DNA from: Lucifuga dentata
Taxonomy: Eukaryota > Chordata > Actinopteri > Ophidiiformes > Bythitidae
Length of the DNA stretch: 64,000 bases
Reading direction: 5' to 3'
Assembly (NCBI GenBank): GCA_014773175.1
Contig: VXCM01003333.1
Span: 33,856 to 97,855 of the forward strand
Every line of letters begins with the position of its first letter. Positions within the stretch are counted from its first letter, which is position 1. Positions 12,733 through 26,500 of the stretch are shown here, piece after piece. The position numbers and the translations under genes are program-made. The notes beneath the pieces were generated by a model, which did not search any database, had not been told where the DNA came from, and worked only from the letters and a program-made list of their open reading frames with translations.

Positions 12733-14534
12733 GTAGGTCCATATTCTCATTGAAGCACCCTATCTCCATAATTCATGAAATTCTTCTTGACCCCCTAAAC
12801 TGAAAGTGTTGTAACTTTACAAAATGTAAAACCTGCAAAATAAAAACTGTTGTGTTTGGGGGTACACTGCGAAATATTCAATTGGGATTGGCCTTCTATT
12901 GGAAAATCATTGCTGACGAAAACAAATAAACAAAAACCAGTCCTGGATGAAAAAAATAAAGGAGAAAAGAGGACCTGAAGCAGATCAGTGCTATTACTGC
13001 TTTATTATTCTGCTAACAAATCGCTACAAAGCAGGCAAAGCTAATGTGGATTAGTTTCTCTCAGGTGGAGTTTGTGAAAAAAACAAGTTTCAATCGTTTC
13101 TGTGTGAAGCAAAGTGTCTTCTGCTTACTGCAGTGGCTGCATGTATTTCCAAACGAGAAAGCCTGCATGGTTGTCCTCTGATGTAGGTATACTGCCACCT
13201 CAGAGTCTGACTGAGTTGGCTTAAACTCTACAAACATACTTTTAATCAGTTTGGAGCAGAATTTATGCTCATTTGACTGTGATGTCTGATAATACATTGC
13301 AATATTATAGCAGCAATGACACTTTGATTGGGTTTAGGTTGATTTCTTTTGATTCTGGTTTATTTCAGAAAGCCTGTAATTGAAGTTAGTATTGTACTAA
13401 TTTTCAAAAATTGTCTAACTGAAATATGATAAACACATGATCACTGACGTGCAGCAAGCTTATCACACCGAACTTGATTGCTGTGTAATCCCCTTGCTTT
13501 ATTTACCTCAGCATGAGGCAGGATCTAAATGTATTCCCTCTCAAGGCCTAGCTGCTTCACAGCCTTAATACAACATGATTAAATTATTTTGCTCAAGTGC
13601 AGCCTTAACATCTGTTCCAAATTAATGCTTGAAAAGAAGCCAGAGGTACTTGATACATGGTTTCATTAGATAAATATCACAAATATAATGACTAAGTTGT
13701 ACATGCATATCTCTTACTATTTCAAAGTGTTTTCTAGTCATACCGCAAGCCCCAAAGAAGAGTCCCAAAGGGGAGTAAAAAAGCAGTGTATGACTTTTGT
13801 TGAGCTAAAGGCAGACATAAACACACTGTAAGTAGCTGCCTCGAGTCAGACATGGCCATAATTACTTTCCAGAACTGAAGTTGGTACTTATTCACACTTA
13901 GAACAGCTCTCAGCTATATGTTGACAGCAGGTGAGAATTGGACAGCCCACACACACCACATCCAGGTGAGAATGGGAGGCTGTAACCCCTCCCCCATCGT
14001 CTTTTCTCCATTTTCAGCTCTGCCACTGCTCTACGTCAGCTAATCTGACCTCAATATAACAGTAATTGCTAATTATCTAATATGTTTTTAATGAGTTTGG
14101 GGAGAGCTGGAAGTGCGTGATGCTGGAACGGCATGGATGCATTGCAGGAATTTGTGTTGCTCTTTCTGTAGGTCTGCATCGACTACAGGCGTCTTATTCA
14201 ACACTCTGCAAAACACCAGTGAGAAAAAAAACACACAGAAACCCAAACCTCACAGCTGAAATATGACTGAACAGAATTAAAGGGAGATGAAGAGAGAGAA
14301 CAAATATTAGAAGCCATGAAGAGAGAGGTGTTGAAATGAATAAGTAAAGATGAAGCTCTATGTATTCAAAAGAAACCATCATGCTGCACAATGATCACGA
14401 TGATCTGAAAAACTCTCCTGAGTGGGTAGAAGTATAGAAATAGCTTAGAAAATTATTTTATAAAACAGAATGATGGTTAGGAAAGTATCACTGTAATATA
14501 CAATATGAGTCTTCTCAGCAGGGATTAGCCACGT

Positions 14535-14599
<65 letters not shown>

Positions 14600-17500
14600 A
14601 TGCACATTCCTACAAGACACATACGTGCGTGCACACTCACACACATCCTTCTCATGTGGTTTACCTCCCAGGGACCACTGAGACATTGCTACGGCAACGG
14701 GTGCTTGCCTCCACTAATGAACTGGTTGCCATGCCAATAGTGTTGGCTACAGTATCAAACGATGCGACCTAGTGAGGAGGGGGGTAGGGTGGGAGATGTG
14801 NGGGGGGGGACTGGAGGAGGGCAGAGGGGACATAGAATAGTGCTGAGCTATGCAATTTTACTTACAGTTCCCTGAAATGGAACAATAGCAGAGATGCAAA
14901 CGTCTCATTCTGACCTCGCATTCTTGTTGTTAAAGCTCTTCGGCTGGTCAGCTCTGTCCTGCGGCTCCAGACTTTTCTAAGAAAAAGACAAAAAAAAAAA
15001 AAAAAANAAAAAAAAAAAAAAAAACTAAAGAGAGAGAGAGAGAGCCTTTCCTCCTATTTAAAGGCAAAAAAATGGAATAGTGGGAGAAAATTGGCAGTGC
15101 ACGCAAATCACTGTAAAATCTAGTTAAGCATAGCAGATACACATAATACATTCAAGCAGGTTTTTTTTTTTCTTTTTATTGTGGCTGGGGAGCCTCTGGT
15201 GTATCACACACAGACATATGAAGCAAAGCAGATTTTCTCTCCAAATGAGTTTATTCTTTCTTCTTCTGGACTGTGGCGGGGATCTGACATTATGCATGCT
15301 GAGCTAATAGGAAGAAAATAAGCAAAGGGAAATATTTATCCCAGTATGGAACCTTCACATCCTCATTTGGTGTAGAAGAATAAGTGCTGTGAAAGTGTGA
15401 GCTAGCCTTCAATATCCTTATAGCATGGAGGATAAGGAAAGAAGTCATCTTATTTCCATGAACATGGCAGATGATTAATTATTTAAAGGTAATGCATTCA
15501 TATTCTGCACATATAATGGCACAGATCATTCTCATACCTTGATCATGGTTTGATCATGACCTTGATCATGTACAACTGTCATGCTACATTTGATTCCATA
15601 ATAGCATCAGCAAGATATTTACCCAGACTTATTGTAGCTGAAATAGTGTGTAAGAATACCATGTAAGACATAACTACAAGTGCATGCACACACACATGAT
15701 ACAACATGCAAAATCTGTCTAAATCAATTTGTTTTAATGGTAAAGCCATTTCTTAAAGACAGGGATTGAAAGACGGGAATGAGCTAATAGCTAATATGAA
15801 CCCCAGCAAAAAGCTGCTGCGTTTGAATGGACAGGAAATCAAACCATTGCCACTTGTATTTTGACCAAAATTCCAGCAATAGACTTACCTGTCCAGCGCT
15901 TTTTTCTTCTTATTGCCCAGTACATTGCTTAGTATGCTCCAGCCAAAAGTACTTCATACACTTGTCTAAGATAGGGGAATTGGGCAGCCATGTTTAAATC
16001 GATGTCTCCCAAAGTAGAAGAACAGTGAGGCATCTTGGGAAAACCCATTTGAAATCGATCTTAAAAGCCCAGGATGGTGAGCTGGGATATCATTAACAAC
16101 TTGACTTTAAAATGTAAAAACAGGCACACAAAGTCAAATTTTGCAAAATGTTGATGCGCTGTAACATTAACACAGGATAAGACTGTGGGCTTTGATATAT
16201 CTGCGTCACAGAAATAAATGACTCCTGTGGGAACAGAGATATTAGCCTGAATCTGAGAGCCTCCCATTGACAACCCAGCAAAAATTTAGTCGAAGATTGC
16301 ATATTTGGAATGTTCCTGGGGAAAGATATAGATGAGAGTGAGCACTTTTGTTTTCTAATCGTGACTCATTGCTCCAGCCCTTTAATGCTTTAATGCAATG
16401 CGAAGTGGGCACAGAAAACGGCAGAGTTTTGGATTAATTCCCTATAGCAGTGCCTTTAGCATGTCTGGATCTCTGTGGAGCACAGTTAGGGGTGTTCAGG
16501 TGGGAAAGCCAGTTAGAATGTCCTGGTTTCAAGTTGTATAGCAAATAAATCTAGCCCCTCTTTTTTAATAATTTAAATCTCTTGAGATTTTGTCAGCCAT
16601 CTCCAGCTGTGAGCATGTAGAATCATCTACGGCTTTCACCCTGCTAGCACTGCTTCTGTTGGTCTGGCCACCTGTACTCACAGGGTAAGAATGACTGGGG
16701 GACAGATAGATGGAGACAAACTTTGATTTTAATGTATGCTCCTCTCTTCTTCTTCATCTTTGCCACCTTGTACTCTGTAAAACTGTAGTTCTTTCAGTCT
16801 ACCCATCGCATATTTCTTCAGTATAATTTCTGCCTCCAGAGCAGGTCTGCATCTGAAAAATATTTGTATAACTCCAGTCTGCGACTAACTCGCCTCCACT
16901 CTGCCTTCTGCTTTCTGTCAGAGGTGTCTCCAGTTTGACCATGACTCCACAGTGTGGCATGCAAAGCAGCAGATCATCTGCTCTCTCAGCAAGTCACTGT
17001 GGGACGTCTACAACTATGGCCTCTTCCAGCCGGCTGGAGATGGAAGAGATGCAAAGTTTTTGGAGGAGGAGCGTCCCTTACGAGACTACGCACAGACCTT
17101 TGAGAAAGGGGTGCCTTACCTGGAGGTATGGGGTGGAAATCGTGGAAATGTGTCATTACAGTACACAGGCCAGGAGAAAGCAGGAATATGCGTCAAGAAT
17201 TTTGAATAATTTGCTCTGTTTTATATGAGAAGATACAACAACAACAAAAAATTAAACACTCCCGTTGCTAAATTTTTACATCTTGAAGAGTTAAGAAGTT
17301 AATTATGTTATCTACAGCTACGAGAGAATTTTTATCTTTTGCAGCTTTTGCAGTTTGGTGATTTCAGAAACTAATTAAACTTTAAAATGGCTCTGAATGA
17401 AATAAAAACCCTCTATTTGCCGGTTTATCAGGAAGAAAGTATTCAGATAAATAACTTCAATGGAAGCAATAATACAGCCATATAAAAATACACCACTAGA

Positions 17501-20459
17501 AGTAAAATAAAAGTCCTGCATTCAACAACGTACTTCATTATTACATGAAAGTGTCAGCAGCAAGATTTACTTAATGTATCAGAAGTAAAAGGTCTTATTA
17601 TGAAGAATGGCCCATTCCAGTGTTAAATTATAAATGCATTAATAAGCCGAACTTTATTGTTGTAAGTGGTCCAGGCAGAGCTAATTTTCTGTAGACTATT
17701 TATATATATATATGACACAAAATTAGAAGACTGAAGTAAAGTACAAGTAGGTGTAATTTTTACCCAAGTATGATACTTGAGTACATGGAGTGTGTCATTT
17801 TCCACCTCTGATATTTTCAGCCCTAAAGTTTATTTCCTTGGTATCCGTTTCAGCTAAATAATCCACATGATCCCCATATTTTATTACATTCTGTACATTA
17901 TATAACCAACATAAGTTCAACCTGATGTTTCTCTGCCTTTTAAGAAGCGGGTTGTGTAAAGCTGTGAGATGACATCAGTGTACAAATTTGCTTTTTATAT
18001 TGGGACACAGTTATCTTACAGTGCCCTCTGGTGGTTCATCTGCTCCAAATGTTCCTGGTGGGTGTGGCCGAAAGTTTCTTGTCCTCAAACTTTGGCTTGA
18101 AACCAGAGTGTTTACATTCTTGACAAGGTTCCAGATACAAACATGGTTGTGTAATCACGCGGCCTCCTGTCTTTATTGCGCTCCATAGAATGCATCCTAT
18201 TCCTACAGCACCATGAGCACGTGTACTTTCAACATGAATGCTTCCATATGAATCAGGCCCCAAACTCACACTGTTAGTGCCACGTTTTACCTATTAAGCC
18301 ACACACGTGAAGTACCGTTTCTCAAAATCAGGACAAAAACTCACTTGATATCTTTACGAAATAGATCATGGAGGTGTTGCCGGGATATCGAGTGGGGGAA
18401 TTGTGTGGTTAAGAGGAATAATGGTACTTTTTCTGGTTCAGTGCTGAAATTAGTTAAATCTACTTCCTCATATGAAAAGCTCAAGCCAGCATTCTGTGAG
18501 TCAAAAAATCTATTTTTAATTTGTTTTTAGTGTGGCAACTCCAGCTTTTACAGGATTGCAGCCTCATTTCTCTGGTTTTAATAAAGAATTGTTCATCTTG
18601 TCAGACACCATCAGACAAGATGATCAGACAAGATCCAGGGTATACACTCTGGATTTTAGCATTTATAGAAGTCTTTTTTATTTATTTCATATATAATGTC
18701 ATAATAATATATTGGACTGTGTTACAGTATGATGAATCACAGTTTTCACACATTTTTTTCTGCTCCCCAGTTTAGGTACAAAACCAGAGTTTATAAACAG
18801 GCCAATCTGGATGAAAAGGCTCTTGCGAAACTCAGCTCAAAGGTATCTCTTTTTGTGTCTTTTAAATATCAACATGTTATGTGCGTATGGTATTCATTAC
18901 AACTCCAGCATCTTTTTCCTTCGTCTGCCACCCCACGAAGGCCAGTTTGAAGAAATTCCTGGACTACATTCAGACTGGAGCACTAGAGAAGTTGGGAAAG
19001 GTCCTTGATAAAGGTCTTGACCCTAATTTTCATGACCCTGACAGTGGAGGTGAGTTTGCCAAATGCCTGTGTGTGCTAACTGTTTGGAAAGCTATATTTT
19101 TGACAGCATCTAGTGATTTCTCCTTTTCCTTCAAATGCTTTGTAAGGGATTGGTAGTGGTCATAACGGCATAAGACTTTCTGAGTAGAGTAGGTTTTCAC
19201 TTTAAAGGACCACACTGGCCATTTTGCATGTTTGAGCCTAATCAATTTTCATACATGTTACATTACTGAAAACCATTTCCCAAACGATAAAACTGTATTT
19301 CAGCTTTCCTGATATTTGGCAAAATCTCTTAATCTTTCAAAATCAAATATTCAAGTGATACATACACCTTAAAAATTGATGATTTCCCTGCTAATAGTTA
19401 CACAGCCTTATGAAGTCACGGTCGTTTTTTTTTTTTTCAATAAATGCAGGTCTTCTTTTAGGACTATACTCCCCGGTGGAGACATATTCACTCCACACTT
19501 TTTATTGCGCTTAAACGCTAAATTTACATAACTTCTAAAAAAAAAACCTGAATACACATCTTGTGTGATACCTATCCCAAGAACGTTTCAAGTATCATCA
19601 AGTTGATTTTAATTGCATACCAAAATGAACTGAAACCAATGGCGGTCTGGAAGGTAGGAAAAACATTTTTAATTCACCATTCCAGTAGTATGTTTTGGGA
19701 AATGACTGTCAGTAACATTACATGTATGAAAATTGAATATATTAGGCTCATGCATGCAAAATGGATGATATGGTGCTTTAAGTATGTGAAAAATCAGCAT
19801 GATTAAGATGACTGTCTTTCCTGTTTTTCTCTGAGCTCCATGGATACCCTTCTCTCTCTTTTTTTTTTTTTTTNCCCCCCTCACTGTGGCTGTACAGTCA
19901 GGCCTGTCAGTGGAGGGCATCAGGGTGCTGGTTCAGGGTGGTGCTCATTTGGACTTTAGAAGCAGAGATGGCCTGACAGCCATGCATAAAGCTGCCAGGG
20001 CTCACAATCATGCTGGGCTGCTGGTAAGAAAGACTTCTCATCAAATTTCATGTCATATGAGGAGAAGACAAATAGAAAAATGATTATAAAAAATGGGGGT
20101 TTTGGACAAAATAACACAAACATCTCAGGCCAGATCTTTGCCATTTAACTAATAAATCACAATTGCAAATACAGCATTTCTCCATCTCTGCCACCTCTCT
20201 TCTTCTTATTACCAGGCTCTTTTGTCCCTGGGGGCATCTCCAGACTACAAAGACCGCTATGGTCTGACCCCGCTGTACCACACCGTGCTGACAGGGGGCG
20301 ACACCTCCTGCTGTGAAACTCTCCTCTACTACAGAGCCAAGCTGGGCACGAGGGACGAGAATGGCTGGGATGAGTCCCATCAGGTAGCACTGGACAGTGT
20401 TGTGTCCACATTTCTGATTAAATCAACCAATACAAATCTACAAATCATCCATCTGTCTG

Positions 20460-20515
<56 letters not shown>

Positions 20516-23500
20516 CCCACTCTCATGGTTTTCCTTTCATATTTTTATGTAAAAAAAGAAACGTCTTTGTCTCTTTTCATGTCATCTTCTGCAACTCACC
20601 TCCATTTCCCCATCTTATCTACGTGGTTGTTGTTGTATATCAGCATCCTCAATCTCTCTCATCACTTTCTCACACCCCTCCTCTCTCCTCCCCTTCATCC
20701 AAAAGCCTCACTCACCTCTCCATTCTCTCTCCCTCCTCCCTTCCTTCTCTCTTTCCATAGCACAGGGATGAAGAGGAGTATGGGATGGAAGAAATACATA
20801 AGGTATCCTTCATCCTATCATCTCTCCATCCCATTCAGTCTTTCGGAGGCAAAGGCACAGAGAATCGTGTTGTGATCAGTGAAAAATCAATGAAAAGTAA
20901 AAGAAGTCGCTGCATATCTTGCTTGCTCAGAAGGAGCATTACTGCCTACGTTATGTCTCTAGCAGTTAAATAATTTTGCGTTTGTGCTGCAAGCTGGTTG
21001 TCATGGTATTTTATTTTGGTTTCACTGTGTTCAATGTTTCAGTTCTTTATTTCGTATGTTTCTTATGATATTTTCGTCCCTGCAGAAAAATATCAGGAAA
21101 CCTTCTCAGTTTTGTTTTCCTTACTTCTCACCATAATGCAGATGCAGTCCACAACTTTATTCCTTTGGGTCTGACCTGGTTGTCTGAAAGAGCAATTGTG
21201 GATCTAAATGCAGATTTAAGAGATGGAATATTCTTTCTTTTCTTTTTTTCTCTTTGCTTTTCTTTTTCTCATTTCTCATTGTCCACTCTTTCTAATGTAC
21301 ACAAACAGTTCTGTATGAAATTCATCCTCTCTCCTCTGACTTGTTTTTCCTGCACTTTATAATCCTGACACTCTGTAAATATTATATCACACTCTTGATA
21401 TTTAAAGGCTTGCCAGTATGGCTTTGCCCAGCACTTGGAGCATCTGCTGTTTTATGGAGCAGACACCACTTCCCAGAATGCCTCAGGGAATACTGCACTT
21501 CATATTTCTGCCCTGTACAACAAGGCAAGTATGGCAACGATTCAATTTCAGTAACTATAATTGCAATAATGATTACTGCAGGTTTATAGAGAGAACAGCT
21601 GGTTTGTCTAAATGATGTTAACCATCACTGTCCCTCTGATTGATCAGGAAAGCTGTGTCCGTGTTCTTCTGTACAGGGGAGCAAATAAGGAGGCAAAGAA
21701 CAAGCATGGCCAGACGCCTTTTCAGGTAACATGATGTATAACCAGCTGCTGTTAATGGATATTGATAAAACAAAATTGTGACATTTTACTGGGTCAGTAG
21801 TATTGGGAATGGGTTTGGCCACAAACTGAAAGCAAAAATAGCCATGTGATAGAAATTACATCACATTTTGTCTCCTGTGTTTGCAGCTCGCTGTACTGTC
21901 TGGTCACTTTGAACTCGGGGAAATCATCAAAAACCATAAAGATTCTGACATAGGTAAGTCTCCATGTCATACTCTTCTGAAGAGGCTAAATCATATTGAT
22001 TTTCAAAGCCTGCCTTTCCTATCACATTCCTGAATGTAACGTGTAATTTTCCTCACAGTTTTCCTTCTTTCTCCCTGACAATCTTCCTTATTTTTTCCCT
22101 TATCTCATCCTGTCATTCTGAACCCCATTACCCTTCCTCACTCCTCACCTCTGACCCCTGTCACCCCATCTGTAAACCTCACCATCACACCCCACGCCTC
22201 TATCCTCAGTGTTCTTTTTGGAATCACCAAAGTATGTTCCCAAGAGAAAAGAGAGTGCTCACACACTGCCTCTCCCTTTGCTCCACTCCCATCCCTTACT
22301 GCGCGCTAACAGCGATAACACCATGACCCAGTCTGACCCCCAGGCCCTGCCCAACAAGACCACAACCAATCCCAAACTGGGACAGGTACTGAGGGCCATT
22401 CGATGGACGCTAGTCTACTGATTTTTATTACATTAAATATGCTTTGCTGATGCTACAGTGCATTACTTTCTCTGTCTCGCTTTATTTTTGAGAGCAAACA
22501 GATTTGACGGCTTGGTTTCTGATTGTATGGTGTGGGGCCAGTTTCAGTGTTCTGTATACAGGACTTTTTGTATTTCTGCAGGTCCAGCGCAGGGCCTCCA
22601 TAGGCGTGAGAAGCTCCAGCAGCCCCAGAAGCCGTACTCGCTCCCCATCCAGAGGAAGAGGAGGCCAGAGTGACACAGAGGAGAGGCACCGCCAGCCACG
22701 AGGCAGACAGGGGTAAACTAGCATGTTCTATCTCACCTATATTTCCCTATAAATAACAATAGTTATTTCAATATAAATGTCATGTACATTACAGGCCGGA
22801 AGTTTGAGGCCACAATCCCAGATTTTAAAAAAATCATCAATACACACTTTACAATTTATTGCATAGGAAATGACAAAAAAAATATAAAATAAATGTAATT
22901 AATTAGTTTTCAAGAAGAATTAGTCAACAAGAGCACATTATGTAGCCTCTATGGCTTAAGAAATGATTTTTAATGCAGGCATCAGTCTGTATTAGTGTTG
23001 TGTTGTGTTCCAACTCCCTGCTGATGTGTTTTAACATTCTATTCAATAGCTGCTGTCTGCCTTCTCCCACATCATTTTGGGATTAATTTGCTACACAGTC
23101 TGCTCATGCTGCTGTTCTGCATGTAAAACATGGNTTTGGGGGAGAGAGATCTGGAGATTTGGTCCAAGTTAAAGGAATTATGAATAAAGAGAATTACCAT
23201 TCCATCCTTCAAGGACACATGTTTCCATTCAGTTTTCTAATTATTGGTCAAATTTTCATTCTTCAACAGGACAGCGATCCAAAACATTCATCAAAATTAT
23301 GCCAAAATTACATCCATTCAAAAGAGAAGCAAAAGGTTTGAGAATTATGACTTGGCCAGAGGGGGCTACTTTGACAAAACCAAAGTCTGAGCCTGAAATG
23401 ACTTCAAAGTGCTTTGATGTTGACGAATTCTTCTTGAAAACTAATTAGTTACATTTATTTTATGTATTTTTGTCATTTCCTGTGCAACGAATAGTAAAAC

Positions 23501-26500
23501 AGTGTATTGATTTTTCTAAAAATCTGGGGGTGGCCTCAAACTTCTGGCCTGTAAGGATCAATATTATAGCTTACAATATTATCAATACTTGCATTGTAAA
23601 GCTTTAGTCTTTATTGTTGTTTTGCTGTTGTGTATAACACAGTCATGGCATGGTTTTGTAACAGACCTCTCTCTCTCTCTCTCTCTCTCGCTCTCGCTCT
23701 CTGCAGTGCCACCTCCGCAGGCAGTGGTGGGGGTCAAATGAGGCGTATGTACAGCGCGGTGCCAGGGCGGGTGTATGTGGCCACACGTGCCCACTCTGCT
23801 AGTGGAGACAGAGAGCTAACCCTCAGCAAAGGGGACAAAGTTAAAGGTGAGACAAAGACACGACCAGTTAAAAATGCCAAAATTAATTTAAACAAAAAAA
23901 TCCAAGCAAAAATCAACCTCGGCAATTTTTTTTTTCATGCTATCTAAAATCTCTGTATCTAGTGTTAAGTGTAGGAGAGGGAGGATACTGGGAGGGGACG
24001 GTGAAAGGCCGTACTGGCTGGTTTCCCTCAGACTGTGTGGAAGAGGTGGCAGCTCCCAGCAAAGATCGATCAGGTAAGACAAAGTCAGTGGCAGCTTCAC
24101 CTCAGTATTGTATTTTACAGTAAAAGATCATTCCGCCTCCAGTGAATGTTCAGCCCATTTTCTGAAACCCCTCAGGGTTTTGTGGTAGCCTATTGAGAGA
24201 GGGATTTTGTAGACGTCCTACATTTTATTTATATTTCCACAAATTTGAAACCAGTCTCATACCTGATAAGAAATGTTTTACCATCATTAGCTCCAATTTA
24301 TTTGGGTGTCGGTGAGTTAAAAATGAAAGCTGCAACTAAAAAAACTCTCTTCCTCAACTGTGAAGTTTGAAATGAGAGAGATCCAGCCACAGAGAATCTT
24401 AATAAGAACAGGAAGAACTTCTATGAGGAACAAGGGGAAAAAAAGCAAAAGTGTGTTAAAGGACCATACCCAATAGATTTTTAAGGTGGGTATATCACTT
24501 GAATATTTGATTTTGAAAGACTAAGAGATTTTGCAAAATATCAGGAAAGCTGAAATACGGTTTTATCCTTTGGGAAATGATTGTCAGTAACATAACATGT
24601 ATGAAAATTGAATGTATTAGGCTCAAACTTGCAAAATGGTGGTATGGTCCTTTAAGCGTTTTAGATGGGACCGTATAATAAGTAGCACAAAGTATTTTTA
24701 TGGCTTTGATTTTTGGAATCTGACATTGTTCTTATGGTACATCTATACCGCTGGTGATGTTTTGCCTTATTGTCATTTAGCTTCTATATCCTGTTCTAAT
24801 ATTTACCTAATTTTCTGGACATACCTACTTTTAATCAGTTGAAGCCTTAGTGTTCTCATATAAATTGAAAACTTAATCAGATTTACTTAGATGGGAAGTG
24901 CTCATCAAAACGCGGGTTGTTTTTTTTATAGGCCAAACAGACCTGGTGTCCTAGTCAGATATTTAGTTTTGACAGCTTTGAGATGAATAAAGCCTGTGTG
25001 AAGAGATTTGGGAAGGAATCACACAACATTAACATGTAACATAGACTGAGATGGTTTGGACATGTACAGAGGAGGGATAGTGAACATATCGGTAGAAGGA
25101 TGCTGAGGTTGGAACTGCCAGGCAGGAGGCCTAGAGGAAGACCAAAGAGGAGATTTATGGATGTAGTGAAAGAGGACATGAAGTTAGTTGGTGTGAGAGA
25201 AGAGGAGGCAGAGGATAGGGTTAGATGGAGGCAGATGATTTGCTGTGGTGACCCCTGAAGGGAAAGCCAAAAGGAAAAGAAGAAGATACTGAGGAATGAC
25301 AGAAATAACATGCTGAGAAATGGGTTGAATACTTGCCAGGGCTCAAATTGTCCTTTAGATCACTATAACAACCAACACGTCACACTCATGTTAAACGTTT
25401 CACAGCAGACAGCAGCACGTGTGCAGCACAGGCATTCACTCCGCTCCTGTTTTCTCAGAGACACTATTCATACACACAAGAAAAACACATGCCATGTACA
25501 AAGACTCAAAAATGTGGTGTCAGTATATTTGATTCAGCCACATTGCGATGAAGGCAACACCTCCATAAAAAGACAGAGAAAGTGTAATGATGGAAACTGG
25601 AAGTGGAAGTTTAAACAGAGCATATGTTCTGCCTGAATCAGTCATCCTCAAAGTCCGGATTCCGGTCCGGATCTGGACCGAACCACAACTGTCTCCGGAC
25701 TCTGAGCAAATTATACTTTTCATATGTTTTACTTGTATTATCTGCGGGACATTGCTGCGACACAATGAGTCAAAATTCTCCGCTTTCCTCACTACAAAGT
25801 GAAACCGAATGTCTGCCTGAGAGTTGACAGCGCAGATTGAGAGTTACTTTCACACAGTTTCACTACTTTCGTCAGCCCCGCTTGACACCTTAAATTGTCA
25901 ATAAAAAATTTAGGATCCCAGTCCAACCCTGGCTTGACTGACTTTAATAAACAGACCTTTGTGTTACTGAAAATTTTCTTTGTGGACCTTTAAGGTTTGT
26001 ATTTGAGTACCCTGGCCTAAATCTTCCTTGCAGAGTCACGCAGTGAGAAAGCCAAGAGGAAGCTTTTCCGGAATGTCACTGTGGGAGCCTACGATGGCAC
26101 CGATGGGCCCAGGTAAGAGTCCGCTGATAAGCTGCCATGATACTTGCAACCTGTGATCTTTCGAAAGGAGTAGCTGGCAGCAAGCAGGTGGCCAGTAAGT
26201 GTGTTCAGACGTCTTTATCAGAAACAATGAACTGTCAGCTTCCTTCCAGCAGGGAGCCATGCCTGCTGCCTTTAATTTGAGCCAACACTAAGGAAAACTA
26301 GATTAAACCTCATTGGCTGAAGTTGCAGCTTATCACATGAGTGTGGGTAGCATCTGAGCTGTATGCTGCCTCTTGTTTATAAAGGCCAGTCAAGGTGCTG
26401 AAAATAGTTGACACCCTGTTGTTTGTTAGTAATGAGAGTTTTCATCCTCTGTGTGCATGCGTATGTGTGTGTGCATGCCCGCATGTTTGTCCGACTGTGC

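Noticed and set aside
20222..20875. 217-codon + strand frame
   Set aside because: It is the shank1 exon read on through its donor, a TATC microsatellite and intron sequence.
24955..25311. 118-codon minus-strand frame
   Set aside because: It is the antisense shadow of the LINE fragment at 25043-25286.
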